From Haloterrigena salifodinae (GTDB taxonomy: Archaea; Halobacteriota; Halobacteria; Halobacteriales; Natrialbaceae), in contig NZ_RQWN01000001.1 in assembly GCF_003977755.1 (NCBI RefSeq), forward strand, positions 946,995 to 1,010,994: a stretch of 64,000 nt of DNA, given 5' to 3'. The translations under genes were made by a program, and so were the position numbers. The notes below the pieces were generated by a model. The model saw only the letters and a list, made by a program, of their open reading frames with translations, did no database searches and had not been told where the DNA came from. Shown here piece by piece: positions 52,284-59,123 of this stretch. How positions within the stretch are numbered: position 1 is the first letter of the stretch; each line of letters starts with the position of its first letter.

Positions 52284-53567
52284 TCAGCGGTGGTCGTAGA
52301 CGCGTTTCACCTTCCCGACCTCCGTTCGCTCGAGGGTTCCGGACTCGACCAACTCGAGTTCATCGGGAGTGAACGACAGCGCGTTCTGGAGTCGCTCGAG
52401 GATCTCGCTTCTGAGCCGGTCGCGGTCGCCGTCGAATCCGTCTTCCAGTTCGATCGTGAGCTCGAGGGTGTCGAGGTTCTCTTCGCGATCGAGATCGATG
52501 CGGTAGTAGGGCGCGACCGCCTCAAACTCGAGGACGACGGCTTCGATCTGACTCGGGTAGAGGTTGACGCCGCGCACGATGATGAGGTCATCTGCGCGGC
52601 CGGTGACGCCGTCCATTCGAACCATCGTGCGTCCACACGCACACTCCTCGGTGGTGAGCGTGGTGAGGTCGCCGGTGCGGTAGCGGAGCACGGGTAGGGC
52701 CTCCTTCGTGAGCGACGTGAGCACGAGTTCGCCCTCCTCGCCCTCCGGGAGGACCTCGCCGGTGCGGGGATCGACGACCTCAGGATAGAAGTGATCCTCC
52801 CAGATGTGCATCCCGTCCTGGGCCTCGTGGCACTCGACGGCGACGCCCGGACCGATCAGTTCGGAGAGCCCGTAGTTCTCGATACCGGTCGCATCGAGGC
52901 GCTCTTCGATCTCCTCGCGCATCGGTTCCGTACAGGGTTCGGCGCCGTAGAGCACCGTCGAGAGCGGCAGTTCGCGCGGATCGACGCCCATCTCCGCGGC
53001 GGTCTCAGCGAAGTAGAGCGCGTACGACGGCGTACAGCCGATCGCATCGCTCTCGAGGTCGCGCGCGAGTTCGACCTGGCGCTGGGTGTTCCCGCCGCTT
53101 GCGGGGATCACCGTCGCCCCGAACGTTTCGGCGCCGCCGTGAAAGCCGAGCCCGCCGGTAAAGAGCCCGTAGCCGTAGGCGTTCTGAAACGTCTCGCCCG
53201 GATCGAGGCCTGCGGCGTCCATCGACCGCGCCATCACCTCGTCCCATAGCTCGAGGTCGTTCTCAGTGTAGGCGACGATCTTGGGTTTGCCCGTCGTGCC
53301 CGAGGAGGCGTGAATGCGTCGGATGTCGGCGTCGTCGACGGCGAAGAGGCTGTCGGGATACTCGTCGCGGAAGTCCTCTTTCGTCGTGAACGGGAGCGTC
53401 CGGACGTCGTCGATCTGCTCGAGATCCGACGGCGCGACGCCGGCCTGGTCCAGGGCCTTTCGGTAAAAGGGGACGTTATCGTAGACGTACGCGACGATGT
53501 CGCGGAGTCGTTCGGATTGCAGTTCCCGCAGCTCCTCCCGACGAGTGTGCTGGATAGTCTCTGACAT
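52284..53567 (-). CDS. paaK: Phenylacetate-CoA ligase PaaK, copy 1
   Basis: A 427-aa acyl-adenylate ligase read leftwards from ATG at 53567. Phosphate loop HASSGTTGKPKIV (about 90-102), YGLSELIGPGVAVECHEAQD (about 226-245), YRTGDLTTLT with the conserved Asp and the hinge, and a final catalytic lysine region EVGKVKRVYDHR. It makes phenylacetyl-CoA, the substrate of the PaaABC epoxidase encoded upstream. A second copy with near-identical segments is at 63203. Its promoter carries the dyad GGTAT-CGA-ATACC. Confidence 0.95.
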   Translation of the reverse strand: MSETIQHTRREELRELQSERLRDIVAYVYDNVPFYRKALDQAGVAPSDLEQIDDVRTLPFTTKEDFRDEYPDSLFAVDDADIRRIHASSGTTGKPKIVAYTENDLELWDEVMARSMDAAGLDPGETFQNAYGYGLFTGGLGFHGGAETFGATVIPASGGNTQRQVELARDLESDAIGCTPSYALYFAETAAEMGVDPRELPLSTVLYGAEPCTEPMREEIEERLDATGIENYGLSELIGPGVAVECHEAQDGMHIWEDHFYPEVVDPRTGEVLPEGEEGELVLTSLTKEALPVLRYRTGDLTTLTTEECACGRTMVRMDGVTGRADDLIIVRGVNLYPSQIEAVVLEFEAVAPYYRIDLDREENLDTLELTIELEDGFDGDRDRLRSEILERLQNALSFTPDELELVESGTLERTEVGKVKRVYDHR

Positions 53568-53586
53568 GGATCTTGCAGTTGATCAC

Positions 53587-53599
53587 GGTATCGAATACC
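53587..53599 (-). promoter_or_regulatory. Dyad GGTAT-CGA-ATACC at the paaK promoter
   Basis: A perfect 5-bp inverted repeat with a 3-bp spacer, 20-32 nt upstream of the paaK start. It coincides with the expected TATA position, since the complement reads TTTTGGTATTCG. Binding there would block TBP, so a repressor site is more likely than an activator site. Confidence 0.45.
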
Positions 53600-53634
53600 A
53601 AAATCCTTCGCTCGCCAACGCTTTCGAGGACCGA

Positions 53635-53805
53635 TTACTCGAACTTCTCGAACGGTTGCTCGCAACTGTTGCAGTAGTGCATCGACCGGCAGAGCGACGG
53701 TCCTTTCGGGTGTTCGCGGATGGTATCCGTCGACTCGCAGTAGGGACACTCGGCGCCCTCCGCCGCTCCGCTGGTCGTGACGCTCGGATCGAGATCCCGT
53801 CTCAT
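53635..53805 (-). CDS. PaaD C-terminal zinc-ribbon protein, encoded separately
   Basis: A 56-aa protein read leftwards from ATG at 53805. CPYC (around 20-23), CRSMHYCNSC and QPFEKF correspond to the zinc-binding C-terminal end of bacterial PaaD. Its ATG overlaps the stop of the paaD MIP18-domain gene by 4 nt (ATGA). It likely reconstitutes PaaD as a second subunit. Confidence 0.88.
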   Translation of the reverse strand: MRRDLDPSVTTSGAAEGAECPYCESTDTIREHPKGPSLCRSMHYCNSCEQPFEKFE

Positions 53806-54218
53806 ATGCTGAGTCCGAACTCCCTGAGGTCGTTTTTGCCTTGGTCGGTCACCATCTCGACGGTCCACTCCGGACTCCAGACGAGTCGCAACTCGACGTC
53901 CTCGACGCCGTCGACGGCGGCGACCGCGGCTTTGACCTCCTCTGTGAGCATGTCTCGAGCGGGACAACCCGAGTACGTCAGCGTCATGTCGACGGTCGCG
54001 ATCCCGTCGGCGACGTCGACGCCGTAGAGCAGTCCGAGATCGACGATGCTGATCGGCATCTCGGGGTCTTCGATCCCGTAGAGGACGTCCCACACGTCGG
54101 CCGCGAGGCCGGTCGCGTCGTCGCCGGTCGCGGGGAGGTCGGCCGTCGACTCCCCCTCGCGGTAGTCGGTGTAGGCACAGGGCGTGGCGTCGGTGTCGTC
54201 CGGAATATTGCTACTCAT
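53802..54218 (-). CDS. paaD: PaaD MIP18-domain subunit
   Basis: A 138-aa protein from ATG at 54218, overlapping the paaC stop by one base. The MIP18/DUF59 core is DVLYGIEDPEMPISIVDLGL ... VDMTLTYSGCPARDMLTEEV ... ELRLVWSPEWTVEMVTDQGK. PaaD supports maturation of the PaaABC(E) ring-1,2-phenylacetyl-CoA epoxidase, probably via Fe-S or iron delivery. Its C-terminal zinc ribbon is not in this frame; it is the following gene. Confidence 0.93.
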   Translation of the reverse strand: MSSNIPDDTDATPCAYTDYREGESTADLPATGDDATGLAADVWDVLYGIEDPEMPISIVDLGLLYGVDVADGIATVDMTLTYSGCPARDMLTEEVKAAVAAVDGVEDVELRLVWSPEWTVEMVTDQGKNDLREFGLSI

Positions 54219-55090
54219 TACTCTGGTTTGTCCATGATTCTGGTCGTCTCGGTGCGCCCGAGTTCGCGGTAGGTGTGGGTGAATTCATCGTAGAGGTCGA
54301 ACCACGCGTCGGTGTGGGTCCCGTCGCGACCGCGCTCCTCGGGGAGCATGTCCTCGGTCACTTCGAACGCGAACTCGTCGGTATCGCCGCCCGCGCGCCC
54401 GTCCACCGGTAGCTCGAGGTCGAGCGACTCGAGGTACGGGACGACGATCGACAGCCACTCTTCGCCGAGTTCCTCGAGGGTCGCGTCGCGAAGCCCGAGG
54501 TCGACGATATCGTCTTCGACGTCGGGATCGACGGGTTCGAAGAGCGTAAACGCGTACGGGAACAGCCGATCAAGCGCGTCCTGCAGGCGTTCGCGACCCT
54601 CGCCGCCGTCGGCGAGCCGCTCCAGCCAGTTCTGGGCGTGCTCGAGGTGGTACTCCTCCTCGCTTCGGATCTTGCCGACGCGGTCGGCGATCTTCGGGTG
54701 CGCGGAGTCGACGAGCGCCTCGAGCCGGAGGTCCTCGGCGACGTCGTAGAGGTACGATCGGAGGACGGCGTCGGCCCAGTCGCCCTCCTCGTAGGGGAGT
54801 TCGACCAGCGTACTGTGCCGGAAGTCGCCGGGATCGCGCTCGTAGACGAGGTCTCGCTCCTCGAGGCCGATGTCGCCGAGGACGTCGTACCACAGGCGGG
54901 CGTGGCCGAGTTCGTCCTGGGCGTTGTTCGCCAGCGCGAGGTCCGACTCGAGGCTGGGCGCGCGAACCTGCCACTCGGTGTAGCGCTCGGCCAGCACGAA
55001 CTCGTCGTCGGCCAGCCGCTTCAGCAGCGTCTCGAGAGCCGTCCGCTCGCGCTCGTCGAGTTCGTCGGGGTTCTCGAGGTTCGCCGCCAT
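54218..55090 (-). CDS. paaC: 1,2-phenylacetyl-CoA epoxidase structural subunit PaaC
   Basis: A 290-aa ferritin-like helical protein. EFVLAERYTEWQVRAPSLES, LANNAQDELGHARLWYDVLG and RSEEEYHLEHAQNWLERLAD show the family pattern. PaaC forms a stable complex with PaaA, but its iron ligands are lost in the family, and it is structural. Overlaps paaB by 1 base (TGATG). Confidence 0.94.
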   Translation of the reverse strand: MAANLENPDELDERERTALETLLKRLADDEFVLAERYTEWQVRAPSLESDLALANNAQDELGHARLWYDVLGDIGLEERDLVYERDPGDFRHSTLVELPYEEGDWADAVLRSYLYDVAEDLRLEALVDSAHPKIADRVGKIRSEEEYHLEHAQNWLERLADGGEGRERLQDALDRLFPYAFTLFEPVDPDVEDDIVDLGLRDATLEELGEEWLSIVVPYLESLDLELPVDGRAGGDTDEFAFEVTEDMLPEERGRDGTHTDAWFDLYDEFTHTYRELGRTETTRIMDKPE

Positions 55091-55407
55091 CAGTCGTCAC
55101 CCCGCTGTCGTTCGGCGGTCGCCTGTTCGTCTTCGGACTCGACGACCTCGCTCGCGTCTTTCCCGGTCGTGTTGTACGCGGTCGCCCACCGGTAGCTCTT
55201 GTCGGTCGTCCCGCCGAACGCGACGTCTTCGGAGTCGATCTCGCCGATCTCTTCCCGTGGGACGACCCAGAGGCTGTTGGTCGGCTTGCGCCGACCGTGT
55301 TGGATGGCCGCGAACTGCTTGGCCATCTCGCGGTCCGACGCGTGGACGTTGCCGCAGTGCGTGTGATACCGGCCGGTTTTCTCCTGGCGGAATACTTCCC
55401 AAATCAT
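55090..55407 (-). CDS. paaB: 1,2-phenylacetyl-CoA epoxidase subunit PaaB
   Basis: A 105-aa protein: MIWEVFRQEKTGRYHTHCGN, VHASDREMAKQFAAIQHGRR and SLWVVPREEIGEID are PaaB landmarks. It bridges PaaAC dimers in the complex. Starts 2 nt after the paaA stop. The C-terminal tail is acidic and charged. Confidence 0.94.
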   Translation of the reverse strand: MIWEVFRQEKTGRYHTHCGNVHASDREMAKQFAAIQHGRRKPTNSLWVVPREEIGEIDSEDVAFGGTTDKSYRWATAYNTTGKDASEVVESEDEQATAERQRGDD

Positions 55408-55409
55408 GG

Positions 55410-56351
55410 TCAGTCGGCCGCCTGCGGCGCGTGGCCGCCGGCGGCGGAAGCGTCTCCTTCGATCGCGTCACGGACCCACTGAACGGCCTCCTGTGCGGCC
55501 TTGCGGCCGTTGATCTGATCCAGACCGGGTTCGTAGTCGTTCTTTGCGATCGTGAAGAACTCATCCCAGTCGAGATCGTCCTCCGCGACCTCGTAGGTGA
55601 CGTCGTCCCGCTCGCGAATCCGGGGCTCGTCGGGGATCTCGAGGCCGTACTTTCGGGCCTTGGGGATGTACTGATCGAGGAACGCGTTGCGCAGTTGGTC
55701 GTTGGACTGCTGTTTGAGCCCCACCGAGGCCGCGAAGTCGTGGTGGGTGCTCTTGTCGTCGGTCGGACCGAAGAACTGGATGATGCGGGGCCACCACTCC
55801 TCGAAGGCCTCTTGAGTCATCCGCTGTTCCTTCTTCGACCCCGACATGAGTTCCGCGAGGATGTCCTCGCCGTGTTTGACGTGGAACCCCTCCTCGAAAC
55901 ATACCTTGTCCATCGCGTGGGCGTACGGCTCCCAGCTGGTCCGTCGGAGCGTCGCCTGACGACGCATCGCCGCGCCGTCGACGAAGAAGGCGATCATCGG
56001 CGTCTCGACCCAGTTCTCCATCGGATAGTGGAAGCAGTTCAAGAACTTCCCGTCGCCGTTCGCGAGGTCGTCTAACATCTCCTCGCGCGTCTTGACGCCC
56101 AGCGACTCGGCGGCGCGGTAGAGCAGCTGTCCGTGGCCGATCTCGTCTTGCACCTTCGCGGAGAACGCCAGCTTGCGATCGATGCTCGGCGCCTGGCGGA
56201 TGAACGGGCGCTCGAGGTACGCGCCCATGATCTCGCTGTTCGCGTGGAACTCGATCATCCGCGTGGCCGCTTTCCGGTACTCCTCGGGGAGGCCGTCGGC
56301 GGGGCTGAACTCCCGCGGCCCCGCGCGTTCTTTCGCTGTTTCCAGGTCCAT
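55410..56351 (-). CDS. paaA: 1,2-phenylacetyl-CoA epoxidase catalytic subunit PaaA
   Basis: A 313-aa protein with the di-iron carboxylate fold. EYRKAATRMIEFHANSEIMG, KVQDEIGHGQLLYRAAESLG, CFEEGFHVKHGEDILAELMS carry the Glu and E-x2-H metal ligands. It epoxidises phenylacetyl-CoA with O2 and electrons from PaaE; no paaE is in the window. First gene of paaABCD; divergent from the Bat-type regulator. Upstream palindrome at 56392-56411. Confidence 0.95.
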   Translation of the reverse strand: MDLETAKERAGPREFSPADGLPEEYRKAATRMIEFHANSEIMGAYLERPFIRQAPSIDRKLAFSAKVQDEIGHGQLLYRAAESLGVKTREEMLDDLANGDGKFLNCFHYPMENWVETPMIAFFVDGAAMRRQATLRRTSWEPYAHAMDKVCFEEGFHVKHGEDILAELMSGSKKEQRMTQEAFEEWWPRIIQFFGPTDDKSTHHDFAASVGLKQQSNDQLRNAFLDQYIPKARKYGLEIPDEPRIRERDDVTYEVAEDDLDWDEFFTIAKNDYEPGLDQINGRKAAQEAVQWVRDAIEGDASAAGGHAPQAAD

Positions 56352-56391
56352 CGTTTCATCCGAATGAACGCTGGATAGACCCTTAGGGGTT

Positions 56392-56411
56392 AACCGCCGT
56401 ATAACGCGGTT
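56392..56411. promoter_or_regulatory. Palindrome AACCGC-N8-GCGGTT upstream of paaA
   Basis: AACCGC (56392) and GCGGTT (56406) form a perfect 6-bp inverted repeat with spacer CGTATAAC. Its first 18 bases, AACCGCCGTATAACGCGG, match 15 of 18 positions of AACCGCCATAAAACGGGG, found upstream of the ABC-importer operon (complement of 62414-62431). It lies 41 nt before the paaA start, upstream of the weak TATA (TAACCCCTAAG, complement), the place for an activator. On the other side TTTTAAATA (56410-56418) is the TATA box of the Bat-type gene. Confidence 0.65.
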
Positions 56412-56450
56412 TTAAATACTGGTGGGTGGTAACGGGGAACATATCTCGGT

Positions 56451-57089
56451 ATGATCGACGAATGTCTCGCGGTCGAATTCCGCGTTCAGAACGACGATTG
56501 TCCGCTTGCGGAGGCGACGCGGGAAGTCGACGTCGAGATCGGTGCGCAGCCGCCACAGCACCGCAGCGACGGCTACGATCTCCTCCAGTTCAGTTCGCCC
56601 AAGAGCGACCGGCTCACTCAATTACTCGACGACGACGACCGAATCTCGTACCTGCACGTCTCGCGGACAGACGGGCGCTATCGGTACCGCTGCCTGTCGA
56701 AAGAGCCCTGTGTCGTCCACCGACTGATCGACGGCGGACTCATCGTCGAGACGCTGCGATACCGCGACGGCGCAGCGATGATTTTCGGCGCGGTCGTCGG
56801 TCGCGACGTCCTCAAGGGCGTCATGGAGGCCGCCGGCGAGACCGTCGGGGTCACGCTCGAGCGCGTCTATCCTCTGCAGGCCGAAGCGAAGGAATCCCCC
56901 GGTCACCGATGGGACCTCACGCCGGCCCAAGAGGAGTGTCTTCGGACGGCCCTCGAGATGGGGTACTTCACCATCCCCCGGAACGCCTCGTCGGAGGCGG
57001 TCGCCGACGAGCTCGGGATCAGCAAATCGGCGTTTCTCGAGCGGCTCCGACGCGGCGAGGCGGCGCTGTTTCGCCAGATCTTCAGCTGA
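56451..57089 (+). CDS. Bat-type HTH regulator, candidate phenylacetate activator
   Basis: A 212-aa protein. The C-terminal HTH-10 domain is LTPAQEECLRTALEMGYFTI then ADELGISKSAFLERLRRGEA. The N-terminal half (residues 1-140) is an uncharacterised sensing domain (RISYLHVSRTDGRYRYRCLS, VETLRYRDGAAMIFGAVVGR). It is transcribed divergently from paaA, and TTTTAAATA about 35 nt upstream of its ATG is the TATA box. The context makes it the likely regulator of paa and importer genes. Confidence 0.9.
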   Translation: MIDECLAVEFRVQNDDCPLAEATREVDVEIGAQPPQHRSDGYDLLQFSSPKSDRLTQLLDDDDRISYLHVSRTDGRYRYRCLSKEPCVVHRLIDGGLIVETLRYRDGAAMIFGAVVGRDVLKGVMEAAGETVGVTLERVYPLQAEAKESPGHRWDLTPAQEECLRTALEMGYFTIPRNASSEAVADELGISKSAFLERLRRGEAALFRQIFS

Positions 57090-57117
57090 GAGTCCGCCGC
57101 TAGATACTTTTACCTCC

Positions 57118-57132
57118 GTATCGGTGTGATAC
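57118..57132 (+). promoter_or_regulatory. Dyad GTATC-GGTGT-GATAC before the PaaI gene
   Basis: A perfect 5-bp inverted repeat with a 5-bp spacer, three nt before the ATG at 57136 and downstream of a TATA-like GATACTTTTA (57103-57112). It would overlap the transcription start. The half GATAC recurs at the paaK promoter dyad. Confidence 0.4.
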
Positions 57133-57135
57133 CGT

Positions 57136-57528
57136 ATGGCAGACATCGAAACGGTTCGCCGGCGCATCGAGAGCGACGCCTACTGCGAGACCCTCGGAAT
57201 CGAACTCGTCGACCTCGAGCCGGGAGCCGCGAGCACCCGCCTCGAAGTGAGCGAGGAGTTGACGAACTTCCACGGCACGCCCCACGGCGGGGCGATCTAC
57301 TCGCTGGCCGACGCGGCCTTCGCCGCGGCGTCGAACTCCTACGGGGAGACCGCGGTCGCACTGGAGACGAACGTCTCGTACCTCGAAGCCGTCGAGGTCG
57401 GCACTGTCCTCACCGCGACCGCGGCGGAGACCCATGGCGGCGGTCGGACGGCCGAGTACGAGGTCGTCGTCACGGACGGGGCCGACGATCGAATCGCGAC
57501 GTTTCGAGGACGCGTCTACAAACCGTGA
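57136..57528 (+). CDS. paaI: Hydroxyphenylacetyl-CoA thioesterase PaaI-like
   Basis: A 130-aa hotdog protein. LTNFHGTPHGGAIYSLADAA (about 41-60) carries the family HGG and Asp nucleophile region, and NVSYLEAVEVGTVLTATAAE follows. PaaI clears ring-hydroxylated phenylacetyl-CoA formed by side reactions of the epoxidase. It follows the regulator gene by 46 nt but appears to have its own TATA. Confidence 0.92.
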   Translation: MADIETVRRRIESDAYCETLGIELVDLEPGAASTRLEVSEELTNFHGTPHGGAIYSLADAAFAAASNSYGETAVALETNVSYLEAVEVGTVLTATAAETHGGGRTAEYEVVVTDGADDRIATFRGRVYKP

Positions 57529-57603
57529 CTGGCCGTCGACTCGAGGCCGACGAGACGAAATCGCTGTGGACGTATCTCCGTAGAAAGCGCGTCCGCACGT
57601 CGA

Positions 57604-58326
57604 TTACGCGGTGACGCCTAGATACCGATCGAGGATCTCGTCGTTCGCCTCGAGATCCTCGGCGGTCCCCTCGTAGACGATCTCGCCCTGGTTGATGACG
57701 TAGTTCCGGTCCGCGAGCTCGAGGCAGACGTGGACGTTCTGCTCGACGAGCAAGACGGTGATACCCCGGTCGTTGAGTTCGCGAACGATGTCCATCACGT
57801 CCTGAACGATGTACGGCGCGAGCCCCTCAGTCGGCTCGTCGAGCAGGATGAGATCGGCGCCGCCGACGAGCGCGCGGGCGATTGCCAACATCTGCTGTTC
57901 GCCGCCGGACAGGGACGAGCCGGCGTTCTCCGTCCGCGCGTTCAGGTTCTCGAACATCTCGAGGGCTTCCTCGATCGACAGCGAATCGACGTCCGAGGCG
58001 CCGCCGTAGTCGGCGATCTGCAGGTTCTCCTGAACGGTCAGTTCGGGGAAGATCTGGCGCTCCTCGGGGACGAGCGCGAGCCCGCGCGTGACCGTCTCCG
58101 TCGCGTCGAGCGTCGAAATATCCTCGCCTCGATAGCGGACGGCGCCGCTCGTCGGAGTGAGAATGCCCATGATCGTCCGCAGCGTCGTCGTCTTGCCGGC
58201 GCCGTTGCGGCCCACCAGCGAGACGATCTCGCCTTCGTCAATCGAGAGCGATAGCTCGCGAAGCACCTGCGTGTCCCCGTATCCCGCATCGATCGCGTCG
58301 ACCGAGAGCAGCGGTTCGGCGCTCAT
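57604..58326 (-). CDS. livF: Branched-chain-type ABC importer ATPase LivF-like
   Basis: A 240-aa ABC ATPase. Walker A GRNGAGKTT, signature LSGGEQQMLAIARAL, Walker B LILLDEPTEGLAP. It ends the importer operon and overlaps livG by 4 nt. Likely energises uptake of aromatic acids or related carboxylates. Confidence 0.95.
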   Translation of the reverse strand: MSAEPLLSVDAIDAGYGDTQVLRELSLSIDEGEIVSLVGRNGAGKTTTLRTIMGILTPTSGAVRYRGEDISTLDATETVTRGLALVPEERQIFPELTVQENLQIADYGGASDVDSLSIEEALEMFENLNARTENAGSSLSGGEQQMLAIARALVGGADLILLDEPTEGLAPYIVQDVMDIVRELNDRGITVLLVEQNVHVCLELADRNYVINQGEIVYEGTAEDLEANDEILDRYLGVTA

Positions 58327-59123
58327 TCCATCATCCCCCCGAGATAGGCGTCCTGGACGTCCTGATTCGCGGCGATTTCGTCGGGCGTCCCCTCCGCGAG
58401 GATCTGCCCGCGATTCAACACGGTGATGCGGTTAGAGAGTTCCATGACGAGTTCGATGTCGTGTTCGATGAGCAGCAACGTCTGGTCGACCAGCACGTCT
58501 TCGATCAGTTTGATCGTCTCCTGGGTCTCCTCGACGCTCATGCCGGCGGTCGGCTCGTCGAACAGCACCAGGTCGGGTTCGGTCGCGAGGACGACGCCGA
58601 TCTCGAGGCGTCGCTTGTCGCCGTACGCGAGCGCGTTCGCCTCCTCGTCGGCGACGTCGCTCAGTCCGATGCGCTCGAGGATCCGGTCGGTCCGGTCGTT
58701 CATCCCCTTGTACCGGTCAGTCGGTTTGAACAGCGATTCGACGAACCCGTACCGATCGCGGTCGGTCGACTGGGCCGCCAACCTGACGTTCTCGCGGACG
58801 CTGAGTCCGCCGAAGATATTCGAGATCTGGAACGAGCGGCCGATGCCGCGGCGGACGCGTTCCGCTGGCGAGAGCATCGTGATATCCTCGCCGTCGAAGT
58901 AGATCCGCCCGTCGGTGACTGGCAGTGCGCCGGTGACGAGGTTGAACAGCGTGGTCTTTCCCGCGCCGTTCGGGCCGATGATACTGCGGAACTCGCCGCG
59001 TTCGACCGTCAGATCGACGCGATCGGTCGCGGTGAACTGCCCGAATTTCTTGACCAACTCGTCCGTTCGGAGGATCGTCTCGTCCGCGACTCGCTCGTCC
59101 GTTTCGACCGGTTCCGTAGCCAT
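58323..59123 (-). CDS. livG: Branched-chain-type ABC importer ATPase LivG-like
   Basis: A 266-aa ABC ATPase. Walker A GPNGAGKTT, LivG-type signature ALAYGDKRRLEIGVVLATEP, Walker B LVLFDEPTAGM. The start overlaps the permease stop by one base (TGATG). Pairs with LivF as the heterodimeric motor. Confidence 0.95.
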   Translation of the reverse strand: MATEPVETDERVADETILRTDELVKKFGQFTATDRVDLTVERGEFRSIIGPNGAGKTTLFNLVTGALPVTDGRIYFDGEDITMLSPAERVRRGIGRSFQISNIFGGLSVRENVRLAAQSTDRDRYGFVESLFKPTDRYKGMNDRTDRILERIGLSDVADEEANALAYGDKRRLEIGVVLATEPDLVLFDEPTAGMSVEETQETIKLIEDVLVDQTLLLIEHDIELVMELSNRITVLNRGQILAEGTPDEIAANQDVQDAYLGGMME

